Source: Candidatus Sodalis pierantonius str. SOPE
Lineage (GTDB): Bacteria > Pseudomonadota > Gammaproteobacteria > Enterobacterales > Enterobacteriaceae
Assembly: GCF_000517405.1 (NCBI RefSeq)
Contig: NZ_CP006568.1
Span: forward strand, 3,596,001 to 3,660,000
DNA: 64,000 nt
Reading direction: 5' to 3'
Below, piece after piece: positions 55,412 through 64,000 of this stretch. The translations under genes and the position numbers were made by a program. The notes under the pieces were generated by a model that did not search any database, was not told the origin of the DNA, and was given only the letters and a program-made list of their open reading frames with translations. The stretch's first letter is position 1, and every line of letters starts with the position of its first letter.

Positions 55412-56701
55412 CCTTTTCTCAGAAGTGACCGTTCAGGCGGTCACCGAACTCGATAATAAAGCGGCTCATTGCCATGCGCCAGTCCCTCAAAGGCATTGTC
55501 CATTTCTGTGAGGCCGCCTGTATCGCCAGCCACACCACCTTTTTCACTGCGTCGTCGGTCGGGAACACCTTGCGCTTTTTGATGGCATGCTGGATCACGC
55601 TGTTTAACGACTCGATGGCGTTGGTCGTGTAGATCACCTTGCGGATGTCCGTTGGGTAGGCAAAGAACGTGGCCAGATTGGCCCAGTTTGCCTGCCAGCT
55701 TCGACTTATTTGCGGGTAGCGGATGTCCCAGGCACTGGAGAACTCTTCCAGCGCCTGCAAGCCGGCTTCTTCCGTAGGGGCCTGATAGATAGAGCTTTCA
55801 GGTCGCGGGTGACGGCCTTGTAGTCCTTCCAGGAGACGAACCGCAGGCTGTTGCGCACCATATGCACGATACACAGCTGGAGCCGCGCCTCCGGATACAC
55901 CGCGTTAATAGCGTCAGGGAAACCTTTCAGCCCGTCTACGCAGGCGATAGGGATATCGTTCAGGCCGCGGTTTTTCAGCTCTGTCAGCACGTTCAGCCAG
56001 AACTTTGCGCCTTCATTTTCGGCCAGCCACATACCTAGCAACTCTTTCTGGCCTTCGATGTTGATGCCCAGCGCCAGGAACACTGATTTGTTGATGATGC
56101 GGCTGTCCTGCCGGATTTTTAGAACGATACAGTCAAGATAAACAATGGGATAGACTGCATCCAGAGGCCGGTTTTGCCATTCGACAACCTGCTCCATGAC
56201 CGCATCGGTGACCTTTGAGACCAGCGCCGGCGAGACATCGGCGTCATACAGCTCTTTGAACGCAGCGGCGATCTCGCGGGTGGTCATCCCTTTGGCGTAC
56301 AACGATAAAATCTGGTTATCTATCCCGGTAATTCGGGTCTGGTTCTGCTTCACCAGTTGCGGTTCAAAGGAACCGTCACGATCGCGCGGAGTACGCAGCG
56401 CCAGCGGGCCATCGCCAGTGGTAACGGTTTTTGTGGAATAGCCGTTGCGGGCGTTGGTCCCCGGTTTAGGCTGATTTTTATCGTAGCCGAGGTGATGGGT
56501 CATTTCGGCATTGAGAGCTGCTTCGACGCTGATTTTTTTCAGCAGCCGATCGAAGTGACTGAGATCTTCAGGGGTTTTGAGATTTTTGGCCAGTTCGTTA
56601 GCCAGAGCCTGCAACTGTTTTTCGTCCATAAATTAACCTGTTTTTGATGTTGGATTGAACATATCAAAATTAGGCAAATACACAAATTTCTAAACAGGCT
56701 C
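55412..56701 (-). mobile_element. IS256-family element, copy C (left end missing)
   Basis: It follows copy B head-to-tail. The sequence begins at ccttttctcagaag, lacking the first 16 or so bases (gattctgtgtaaatg) of the left end. The right end is normal and cuts the orphan gene at 56702. It cannot transpose alone in the usual way. Confidence 0.9.
55419..56629 (-). pseudogene. IS256-family transposase (copy C), frameshifted
   Basis: The start and first 270 codons are intact. Near 55793 an AG dinucleotide is duplicated (gatagatagagc for gatagatagc), shifting the frame in the LKAIYQAPTEE region. The remainder, including TTNAIESLNSVIQHA and the normal end, is in the other frame. Confidence 0.93.
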
Positions 56702-58543
56702 TCGGAATCTGCAGCGCGCGCGTCTCATCATCCATCAGTACTACACTCGCCGTTAATCGGCTGCGTTGCAGGCAGTCCGGGTCAACATAGATCAGATTTT
56801 CATCAACCGAGTCGACCGGCTATATCGCGCCCCCTGCTTTTTACCGACTTTGAGGCACGCGGTATAGTCGTTTATTTCCTGGGCAATATAGCGGGCCAAT
56901 TTCCCGTTACTGTGGTAGCACTCCTGCGGCAGGCTCCGCTGCATGATGATCATCCGCGTGCCATTTTCCAGTATCTGGATAATCACTCGCGGCACCGTCA
57001 AAAGGGCGCTTCCCAATTGGGGCAGTAATATGGCCGGCGCATCCCTTTGCAACCGCAAAGACCGAAAATCAAGGAACGTCTGATAGATTTTACCCCCCTG
57101 TTTGGCGACGGTGGGAAACGGGAGCCACGCGTCGAGACGAGCGGTCTGTGACGGCGCATCATCATTCATCAAGGCCCACTGCAAAGTAAAATCATAGGTC
57201 GCATTGGCATCAATATAGATAAGATTCTCTTTTTCTCCATCGCCGGGGATGATACGCGTACCGTCTCGCTTGCCGGCCTGAACGGGCACCCCAGGCAAAG
57301 CGTTAAGCGCTTGCGCTACTTTGCTCGGCCACCGCCGTTTGTCCGCATCCTGCGCGGCAATATTAACGATGCGTTTCAGTAACGGCTTCTCGTCGCCCGC
57401 GCTAAAACTGAGATAAATTTGGCTCATTAGGGGTAGGTCGCAACACGCCTCCAAAGGAGCTAGCGCAATGTCATTGCTCTCATCGAGCGTTGCATGACCT
57501 ATTTCGTGTGGCACGGGCGGTTGAGGGGGCGGTGTGGGATCAGCGTGGCGCAACCGAACGTGGTCGTTCTCCACCAGAAATTGTTGCAGCGCGCACTGCA
57601 TTTTCCGCTCGCCGTACAACAAAATAAGTATCGCGCCGAGCAGCCCGTCGCTCTCCGCGTCGGCGCCGAGCTGCGTTAAAGCCTCTTTAATAAGCTTGGG
57701 CGTCGTAAAACCGGGATAACGTTCAAAAAAAGATTCACTGTCGATCATGCCTTTCAGCAGCCTGAGAATATTCATCGCGATCAAAATGAACGACATATCG
57801 AGAAGATCGGAACGGGGCCGGCGGACGCTGACTAGGCGATGCCACCGCAGGTATAGGCGCTCTAATAAATTATGCAACCGCAAATGCCAAACGACGCTTT
57901 CATGTAGACGTCTGGCGCCGAACGTCTTCTGCGGCGAAAATTCCAATGCGCTACCCTGCCGCTGGAATTTGTGATCCACCACCACCCGGCGATAACTTTT
58001 TACCGGTATTTGTAATCGATTGGCCAGAACTTGGGCGCAGGAGTGCGCCCCGCCATACCCCCCGTAGCAGGAGATAAGTTCTAATTCTTTTAGCGGTCTG
58101 CCGTGATTATGTAATTCATTTATCCCCAACACCACCTCGGCGCATTCCAAAGCATCGTAATGGTTAATGCTGGTAGGTGCGCCGTGGGCTTTCAACTGCA
58201 TTTGCACGCTGCCGCCCGGCACGCTGGTATTATGGGTGAAGGCAATACGGCTGTCAGGACCAAGCAGCGCGGCCACGCGCGTCTTTTCGACGTTAACCGC
58301 CCCGCTCAAAACCCGATAGGACAGATCCTGTTGCTGCAAAAAACCTTTGTTGAACAACCCTAATTGCCGGGCGCTAATGATAGTATCCTTCTCACCCAAC
58401 TTATTATTAAATAGATGATTGTTCCAGCCGGCAAAATGATTGTCGCCCAAGCTTAATAACATATGGTAATGTTTTTCGGGCGTATAGCAGACCACCAATT
58501 TACCCGGTTCCAGATCCCTCAGCGCCATGCTGTGGGTCACGGG
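56702..58543 (-). pseudogene. Unrecognised orphan gene fragment, flanked and cut by IS elements on both sides
   Basis: A 582-codon open frame (58540-56792) codes a protein I do not recognise. The only upstream starts (GTG 58540, ATG 58528) abut the IS903-type end and lack a ribosome-binding site, so the true N-terminus is probably lost. Residues about 95-185 contain FTHNTSVPGGSVQMQLKAHG (His103, His119) and LISCYGGYGGAHSCAQVLAN (Cys158, Cys168), an arrangement reminiscent of a Cys-His protease or effector domain. Residues 438-582 begin KENLIYIDANATYDF; after the stop, another frame reads DENLIYVDPDCLQ and LMDDETRAL, i.e. a second copy of this module, frameshifted and then cut by IS256 at 56702. 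The gene was therefore longer and repetitive. Confidence 0.6.
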
Positions 58544-59616
58544 GGCTTTGTTGAATAAATCGAACTTTTAGGTGACTGGCGGCTCTGATCACTACATTCG
58601 TTTCAACATCAGGTCCCCATGGCAAAGCAAAAGTTTAAAATCACCAACTGGCCCGCATATAACAATGCGCTCAGGCAGCGGGGGGACCTGACAGTATGGC
58701 TTGATGAGTCAGCCATTGCTGCATGGACTGAGAGTACACCACCTGAACATCGTGGCCGGCCGCTTCACTACACCGATATGGCCATTACCACGGTTCTGAT
58801 GATAAAGCGCGTGTTTAACCTTTCGCTCCGGGCGTTACAGGGTTTCATTGACTCGATTTTTAAACTGATGGGGCTGTCGCTGCGCTGCCCAGATTACTCT
58901 CTGGTCAGCCGGCGAGCAAAAACCGTCGACATCAGCATAAAAACGCCAACCCGCGGCGAAATCTCACACCTGGTCATCGATGGCACCGGCCTGAAAGTCT
59001 TCGGCGAAGGCGAATGGAAAGTCAGGCAGCATGGGGCTGAGAGGCGCAGAGTATGGCGCAAGCTTCATCTGGCAGTAGATAGCGTGACACATGAAATTAT
59101 CTGTGCCGATTTATCGCTAAGCGGTACGACAGATGCGCAGGCGCTGCCCGGGCTGATTAACCAAACCCACCGGAAAATCAGGGAAGCGTCGGCTGACAGT
59201 GCTTACGATACGCGTTACTGTCATGATGCTCTGCTGAGGAAAAAAATAAAGCCGCTTATCCCACCGCGAAGTGGTGCGCAATATTGGCCAGCTCGATACT
59301 ATGAGCGTAACCATGCGGTGGCAAATCAGCATCTGAGCGGCAATAACGATACCTGGAAAAAGAAAGTAGGTTATCACCGGCGTTCACTGGCTGAAACGGC
59401 CATGTTCCGGTTTAAAACACTTCTGGGTGGTCATCTGAGTCTGCATGACTATGACGCGCAGGTAGGTGAGGCAATGGCAATGGCAATGGCAATGGCAATG
59501 GTTAAAGCACTTAACCGGATCACACTGTTAGGAATGCCAAACAGCGTCCGCATCATGTAACAATCGCCCTGATAGGGAGGAAGTCGTCACAAATTTCGGA
59601 TTTATTCAACAAAGCG
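58544..59616 (+). mobile_element. IS903-type element, copy 3 (no target duplication)
   Basis: 1073 bp, with the same terminal repeats as copies 1 and 2. The 9-bp flanks differ (ggtcacggg on the left, ggtgaatgg on the right), so the two sides were not one target site: recombination or adjacent deletion happened. It is 18 bp longer than copy 1 because a hexanucleotide is expanded within the transposase. Confidence 0.95.
58619..59560 (+). CDS. IS903-type transposase (copy 3) with Ala-Met repeat
   Basis: The 313-residue protein is the same as copy 1 except for few substitutions and an expansion of GEAMAMVKALN to GEAMAMAMAMAMVKALN, made by extra copies of the 6-bp unit ATGGCA. The catalytic motifs (IDGTGL, ADSAYD, RSLAETAMFRFK) are intact. 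Possibly active. Confidence 0.92.
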   Translation: MAKQKFKITNWPAYNNALRQRGDLTVWLDESAIAAWTESTPPEHRGRPLHYTDMAITTVLMIKRVFNLSLRALQGFIDSIFKLMGLSLRCPDYSLVSRRAKTVDISIKTPTRGEISHLVIDGTGLKVFGEGEWKVRQHGAERRRVWRKLHLAVDSVTHEIICADLSLSGTTDAQALPGLINQTHRKIREASADSAYDTRYCHDALLRKKIKPLIPPRSGAQYWPARYYERNHAVANQHLSGNNDTWKKKVGYHRRSLAETAMFRFKTLLGGHLSLHDYDAQVGEAMAMAMAMAMVKALNRITLLGMPNSVRIM

Positions 59617-59701
59617 GGTGAATGGCGGTGTATCCTTCCTCAGGGAACAGGCGGCATTTACCGCCCAATAAATGTAGGTGAGCGCTTATGACTATGAATA
59701 G
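59617..59701 (+). pseudogene. yaeP: 3' scar of yaeP
   Basis: In E. coli the small gene yaeP precedes and overlaps rof. Here, directly after the IS, LREQAAFTA (compare VREKAAYAAAN) and then, just before rof, VSAYDYE with a stop (compare VSDYVNE) are readable in the expected order, with a small frame disturbance between. The 5' two thirds is gone on the other side of the IS. Confidence 0.5.
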
Positions 59702-59949
59702 AAGAGTATCAGCCCATTAACTGTGATGATTACGATAATTTTGAGCTCGCCTGTACGCGCTATTGGGTATTGAACCTTACGCTTCGTAATGGGGAAACAG
59801 TGACCGGCGCGGCACGCGAAATGCTGTCGAGAAAGCGCGTTGAATATCTGGTTATCGAACAGGCGGGCGTCAGCCAGGACATCCGGTTGGATCACATTGC
59901 CAGCTTCACCCATCCCGAGTTGGGCACCGTGGTGGTCAGCGCAGAGTAA
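59694..59949 (+). pseudogene. rof: Rho inhibitor Rof (YaeO), frameshifted near the start
   Basis: Rof binds Rho and relieves termination. The frame YQPINCDDYDNFELACTRY and on to LVIEQAGVSQDIRLDHIASF and TVVVSAE ends at TAA 59947-59949, matching the protein of about 84 residues. The start ATG-AAT (59694) is one base out of frame with it (seven bases where six or nine are needed before TAT-CAG); the matching frame has only stop codons upstream. A one-base insertion within the first three codons is the likely cause. Confidence 0.8.
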
Positions 59950-59992
59950 TTCCCTCTCACTTGCGCGGGCCGCTACGGCTGCCCGCTTACCG

Positions 59993-61726
59993 TTAATCGC
60001 TTTCGCTATCCTCGTTTGCCACTATGCCGTCCTGGCCACCGTCTTCTGACGCGACAGCTTTTGCGTCAGTGCTGTCCGCCCGCCAAAAAAGATGCCATTG
60101 CGCCTCCGATTCCCGCGCCGCGCCCGCCCAGGTGACAAATACCCCCAGCGCCGCGATGAGCTGATCATTATAAAACAGCAGCGGCGTGCTACCGCGTCGC
60201 CACGGAGGAATAGCCAGTTCTTGCCAGATTTTTTTCAATGTACGCCCGCGGCGGCGCCCGGTGATATACAGCAGACCGCGCACGGGGCCAAAGCGCACCG
60301 ACACCCGTTCGTCGGGCCGCGGTGCGCGCACCACAGCCTCGGGCAGCGCCGCACTGGCGGCACCGTCGGTGTTGACGACGATCCCTCCCGCGGCGACGTT
60401 GTCGTGCGCGGCGATATTAGCATCACTAGCGACAGGAGTATCAGCGGCGGCACCGGCATCAGAGGCAACACCGGCGGCGTCAGAAATAACACCGGCAGCA
60501 GCAGCGGCGCTAAGATCAGAGGCGGCGGCATTAGCCTCAGCGGCGACGATCGCGGCACCGACGTCCAGGCGCCCCCCGGGGACGTTGTCGGGCATCGGCG
60601 GCGCGTTAGCTATGCCCTGCGCCACGCTGTTGAAGCCCACCGGGCGTCGATGGAGGATTCCTAGCCCTGAGGGCAACCTAAGCCTTTCGCTTTGCGGCGG
60701 CCAGGGCACTATCGCCGCGCCATCGGAAAGCGTCGGCAATTGCGGCAGCACATACAGACGGTCGCGAAAGCGTCGCACCTGCCGGTCGTCGAGCTGCATT
60801 TGTGCAACCGCATCGCGCCGGCTGAGCGCCACCTCTTGCCACAGGCGGGCCAATTGCTGGCGTGAGGGCATTCTCACGCCGCGGCTGGCCAACCAGCGCC
60901 GTAAAACGGCCGCGCGCCGGATATCGCTCATCGCCGTTAGCGCCGTCAAGCGCAGCGACCCGTTCGGCAGGGTAAGCGTCTCCAGCGTCTCCGCCAGCAG
61001 TTCATCCAAAAGCCGCTCCTGCTCGGCGCAAAGCTGCGCGCTGCGCGCCGCGGCGGCGGCAAATTGCGGCCAGCGCTGCCGCAGGGGCGGCAGGATCCGC
61101 AGGCGCAGAAAATTGCGATCGAACCGCAGGTCGCTATTGCTGTCATCCTCAATCCAGCGGAGCCCGCGTGCACGGGCGTACGCCTCCAGCTCCGCACGGC
61201 CGCACTCCAGCAGGGGCCGCACCAGGCGGCGACCGCGAAATGGCGCATCCGCCGCCATCGCCGCCAGGCCGGCCGGACCGCTACCGCGTTTAAGCGCCAG
61301 CAACAGCGTTTCCGCCTGATCGTCTTGATGTTGGGCGGTAAGCAACACCTCATCGTCCCCCAGCGTCGCCGCCAGCGCCTGGTAACGGGCGCTACGCGCC
61401 GCCGCCTCAATGCCCTCGGGCGTCCCGTCGAGCACCACATGCGCCGTGCTAAACGCAACGTCGCGCCGGCGGCATTCGTGCGCGCAATGGGCGGCCCAAC
61501 GATCGGCGTGGCGGCTTAATCCATGATGGACATGAACCGCCCGCAGCGCCGGCGCGTCTGCGCCATCCAGGTCGTCATCACCGTCGCGCAGCGCGGTGAG
61601 GGCATCCAGTAATACCGTGGAATCGAGCCCGCCGCTGAATGCCAGCAGCAGCGCGCGATAAGGCGCGACACGGGCTGCGACACGACGGCGCAGCGCCTGC
61701 ACCTGCCCAACGGCATCAGGCTTCAT
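59993..61726 (-). CDS. tilS: tRNA(Ile)-lysidine synthetase with a large alanine-rich insertion
   Basis: TilS converts C34 of the minor tRNA-Ile(CAU) to lysidine, an essential step for AUA decoding. The N-type ATP pyrophosphatase motif LLLAFSGGLDSTVLLD is intact, with VHVHHGLS and AQHQDDQAETLLLALKRGSG next. The C-terminal domain has SVRFGPVRGLLYITGRRRGR, KKIWQELAIPPW and TPLLFYNDQLIAALG. Total 577 residues versus 432 in E. coli: about 92 residues of Ala/Asp/Ser-rich low-complexity sequence (residues about 373-464) separate the helical and C-terminal domains, and the tail is extended too. ATG 61726 lies 5 bp after the shortened yaeR. Open throughout. Confidence 0.93.
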   Translation of the reverse strand: MKPDAVGQVQALRRRVAARVAPYRALLLAFSGGLDSTVLLDALTALRDGDDDLDGADAPALRAVHVHHGLSRHADRWAAHCAHECRRRDVAFSTAHVVLDGTPEGIEAAARSARYQALAATLGDDEVLLTAQHQDDQAETLLLALKRGSGPAGLAAMAADAPFRGRRLVRPLLECGRAELEAYARARGLRWIEDDSNSDLRFDRNFLRLRILPPLRQRWPQFAAAAARSAQLCAEQERLLDELLAETLETLTLPNGSLRLTALTAMSDIRRAAVLRRWLASRGVRMPSRQQLARLWQEVALSRRDAVAQMQLDDRQVRRFRDRLYVLPQLPTLSDGAAIVPWPPQSERLRLPSGLGILHRRPVGFNSVAQGIANAPPMPDNVPGGRLDVGAAIVAAEANAAASDLSAAAAAGVISDAAGVASDAGAAADTPVASDANIAAHDNVAAGGIVVNTDGAASAALPEAVVRAPRPDERVSVRFGPVRGLLYITGRRRGRTLKKIWQELAIPPWRRGSTPLLFYNDQLIAALGVFVTWAGAARESEAQWHLFWRADSTDAKAVASEDGGQDGIVANEDSESD

Positions 61727-61730
61727 ACAG

Positions 61731-62105
61731 CTACAGCGGTAACCGATCGGGATCGGTAAAAAAAGTGAATTTCTTGCCGGTGAGCACATCAACCCGCACC
61801 GGCTCGCAGGCCACGCCGTCGGCCTCTAGGCTGGCAATCGCCCCATCGATGTCGGCGACGCTGAAGGCTAAATGGCGCAACCCCTGGGCTTCCGGCCGGC
61901 TGAGCCGCCCCAGCGCGCCGGGAAAGGAGAACAGCTCAATCAGATACTCCCCTTGCAGCGCCAGATCCCCTTTCCAAGAGTCCCGTTCGGCGCGGTAATG
62001 TTCGCCGATAAGCGTAAAGCCCAGCACCTGGCAGTAAAAATGTTTACTGCGCGCATAATCGCTGGCGATAATGGCGATATGGTGCATTCGTTGTAGGCTA
62101 ATCAT
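61731..62105 (-). CDS. yaeR: VOC-family metalloenzyme YaeR, last residues lost
   Basis: This glyoxalase-like small protein is of unknown substrate. ATG 62105 gives MISLQRMHHIAIIASDYARS, GDLALQGEYLIELFSFP and HLAFSVADIDGAI, all matching E. coli YaeR. The reading stops at TAG 61731-61733 right after FTDPDRLPL; the following codons read LYEA and then TGA (61716-61718). The family end is LPLELYE, so GAG-to-TAG has removed the Glu that normally ligates the metal, plus four residues. The protein may be made but should lack one ligand. The old end overlapped the tilS start. Confidence 0.85.
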   Translation of the reverse strand: MISLQRMHHIAIIASDYARSKHFYCQVLGFTLIGEHYRAERDSWKGDLALQGEYLIELFSFPGALGRLSRPEAQGLRHLAFSVADIDGAIASLEADGVACEPVRVDVLTGKKFTFFTDPDRLPL

Positions 62106-62253
62106 GTTTCAAGATCCCCGTCTCCATTCTGTGTCCCGCCGGCGGCAACTCGGTCGCCGCCGTTCCGCCCGCGACCAGCGTCCCCGCCTTTGTACCAATT
62201 TTCCCACGGCTCGTACAGGGCGGTTGCGCCCATGCCGTCCGCCGGGTGGCGCT

Positions 62254-64000
62254 TTATTTCAGGACCCGTACCCAATAGCGGCCATCGTCGGTCAGTTCAG
62301 CGCCGTGAATATCGGTTTCAAAGCCCGGATAATGTTGGCCGATTGAACACAGCATCAAAAGGAAATCCAGCACCGCGCGGCTGCCTTCGGTGATCATCTC
62401 GCCGGGCATCACCACCGGTACCCCCGGCGAGTACGGCAACAGCATGTTGGCGGAAATGCGGCCAACCATTTGCGACAGCTCAACGGTTTCTACGTTACCG
62501 CGCACCTGCTGCTGGAACGCGGCGTAAGGCGTCATTTTCATCTCGGGAAGCACCGCGAAAGTATTGAGCATCAGTTGCGGCAGATGCTGCTGGCGGATTA
62601 ACCCGTGGATACCCTGCGCCAAGTCCTGAATACGCATGTGGCGGTAGAAATCAGGATCTTCCGCGTACAGGTCCGGCAACATATTGCGCACGCGCAGATT
62701 AAGATCGTAGGCGCGCTTAAACTCGGTCAACCCGCGCAATAGGCTCATCGCCTTGGTTTTATCAATACCAATACTAAACAAAAACAGCAGATTATAAGGA
62801 CCGGTTTTTTCCACCACCACGCCGCGCTCATTGAGGAACTTGGCCACCAGCGAAGCCGGGATCCCCTCCGACGCCATCTCGCCGGTCTCGTCCATTCCCG
62901 GCGTCAGGATGGTGACCTTGATGGGATCGAGGTACATATGGTCGGCGTCGGCATCGCGAAACCCGTGCCACGGCGCGCCCGGCTCCACCGGCCAGCAGAC
63001 GGCGTCTTCAATGATCTCAGGCTGCCAGATATCGAAAAACCAGCCCTCCGACTCCTGAAGTAAACGGTAAACCTCTTTACGAAAATGCAGCGCCCGCTCA
63101 ATGGAGCGTTGAATCAGGCGGCGCCCCGGTTTGCCGCGCACCATCGCCGCCGCCATCTCAATGGACGCCACGATGCCGTAATGGGGCGAGGTGGTGGTGT
63201 GCATCATGTACGCTTCGTTAAAGGTGAGTTCATCATAATCACCCTTAATATGGATAATTGACGCCTGTGAAAAGGCCGCCAGCAATTTGTGCGTCGATTG
63301 CGTCTCGAAGATGACTTTGTCGGGGGTTCGCTCTCCGCTCATGTCGCTTTTGCCGCGATAGATAGGATGGAAATTGGTGTACGGCACCCAAGCGGAGTCA
63401 AAATGGATCGACGGCACCGCCAGCGTCTGTTTAATGTACTGCGTGTTATACAGCAGACCATCATAAGTGGAGTTGGTAATTACCGCATGCACAGGCCAAC
63501 TGGCCTGCGGGGTCGCTGCCACCTTCTGCGCGATGCACGCGCGGCTGAACTGCCGCTGCGGAATTCCCCCCAAAATGCCGTAGGCGTTGCGGCTCGGCGT
63601 CAGGTAAATCGGCACCACATCGCTCATCAGCAGCAGGTGAGCCAGCGACTTATGGCAGTTGCGGTCAATGAGCACCGTACTGCCGGCGGGGCTGGCGTAC
63701 ATACCGACGATTTTGTTGGAGGTGGAGGTCCCGTTGGTGACCATATAACTCTGCTCGGCGCCGAAAGTGCGGGCGATATACTCCTCCGCCTCCAGGTGGG
63801 AGCTGGTATGGTCCAACAGCGATCCCAGTTCGGTCACCGAAATCGACACGTCCGCCTTCAGCGTATTGCCGCCGAAGAAGTCATAAAACAGGCTGCCCAC
63901 CGGGCTCTTCTGATAGGCGGTACCGGCCATATGGCCCGGCGTGCAAAAAGTATATTTACCCTCTTCCACATAATGGAACAGCGCCTTGGTCAAAGGCGGC
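62254..64000 (-). CDS. ldcC: Constitutive lysine decarboxylase LdcC (C-terminal part; cut by window edge)
   Basis: This PLP enzyme converts lysine to cadaverine and CO2. The visible 580-odd residues correspond to residues about 130 onward of the 713-residue E. coli enzyme: TFCTPGHMAGTAYQKSP, TNGTSTSNKIVG, the PLP lysine in ETQSTHKLLAAFSQAS, EKTGPYNLLFLFSIG and the end RVLK. The order ldcC-yaeR-tilS is the E. coli one. It is open to the right edge, so the start lies outside. The 148 bp between it and yaeR hold no gene. Confidence 0.93.
   Translation of the reverse strand, partial: PPLTKALFHYVEEGKYTFCTPGHMAGTAYQKSPVGSLFYDFFGGNTLKADVSISVTELGSLLDHTSSHLEAEEYIARTFGAEQSYMVTNGTSTSNKIVGMYASPAGSTVLIDRNCHKSLAHLLLMSDVVPIYLTPSRNAYGILGGIPQRQFSRACIAQKVAATPQASWPVHAVITNSTYDGLLYNTQYIKQTLAVPSIHFDSAWVPYTNFHPIYRGKSDMSGERTPDKVIFETQSTHKLLAAFSQASIIHIKGDYDELTFNEAYMMHTTTSPHYGIVASIEMAAAMVRGKPGRRLIQRSIERALHFRKEVYRLLQESEGWFFDIWQPEIIEDAVCWPVEPGAPWHGFRDADADHMYLDPIKVTILTPGMDETGEMASEGIPASLVAKFLNERGVVVEKTGPYNLLFLFSIGIDKTKAMSLLRGLTEFKRAYDLNLRVRNMLPDLYAEDPDFYRHMRIQDLAQGIHGLIRQQHLPQLMLNTFAVLPEMKMTPYAAFQQQVRGNVETVELSQMVGRISANMLLPYSPGVPVVMPGEMITEGSRAVLDFLLMLCSIGQHYPGFETDIHGAELTDDGRYWVRVLK

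Overview
The window is a chromosomal segment of a Sodalis-type enterobacterial insect endosymbiont. The best guess is a recently derived primary symbiont such as Candidatus Sodalis pierantonius of grain weevils; this is inferred from gene content, several near-identical insertion sequences (IS903-like IS5, IS256 and IS21 families) and very many young pseudogenes in a GC-rich background. Gene neighbourhoods match E. coli K-12 closely, so most calls rest on recognisable orthologs and synteny. Functions are read from sequence only; no search was run.

Layout: 1-691 is an MFS exporter cut by the window edge. 789-6126 is a five-gene peptide/nickel-type ABC operon (minus strand) in which every gene is broken. 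6427-8765 holds a broken VOC gene, a 1.5 kb gene-poor AT-rich stretch and an intact MarR-family regulator. 9149-14527 is the gmk-rpoZ-spoT-trmH-recG operon: gmk and rpoZ intact, spoT cut by an amber codon before its ACT domain, trmH reduced to a scar, recG with three frameshifts. 14843-18059 carries xanP and yicH. 18112-20972 carries fabY, dtd (internal deletion), yihY and yihX on the minus strand. 21250-23965 is a sugar module (FucP/DeoP-like permease, a degraded PfkB kinase, deoR). 24108-31602 is typA, then the glnA-glnL-glnG-yshB nitrogen cluster; an IS903-type element sits exactly at the predicted start point of the sigma-54 promoter glnAp2, and glnL (NtrB) is frameshifted whereas glnG (NtrC) is intact. 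31660-41154 is hemN (frameshift), yihI (amber), engB, the Spot 42 sRNA, polA, dsbA, srkA (broken) and yihD (split by a second IS903-type copy).

At 41299-44960 mobA runs into a dead IS256 copy, which abuts half of a tRNA-Ile gene and a complete-length but substitution-laden 16S rRNA gene; no 23S or 5S follows. The mobA side corresponds to the E. coli rrnA flank, whereas gmhB-metNIQ on the other side is the rrnH flank, so the IS marks a rearrangement/deletion junction. 45004-51528 is gmhB, metNIQ with a MetJ operator, rcsF (nonsense), tsaA/trmO (disrupted by a nine-copy 7-bp repeat) and proS. 51588-59616 is an IS cluster (IS21, IS256, truncated IS256, an unrecognised orphan gene fragment with an internal repeat, IS903-type) occupying the place of yaeQ-arfB-nlpE. 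59617-64000 is a yaeP scar, frameshifted rof, tilS with a large alanine-rich insertion, yaeR (lost its last residues) and ldcC, cut by the window edge.

Taken together, core informational genes (gmk, rpoZ, typA, glnA, engB, polA, dsbA, proS, metNIQ, gmhB) stay intact, while transport, stress sensing, tRNA/rRNA modification, nitrogen sensing and fork-repair genes are being lost by point nonsense changes, one-base slips, short-repeat expansion and contraction, and IS insertion and recombination.
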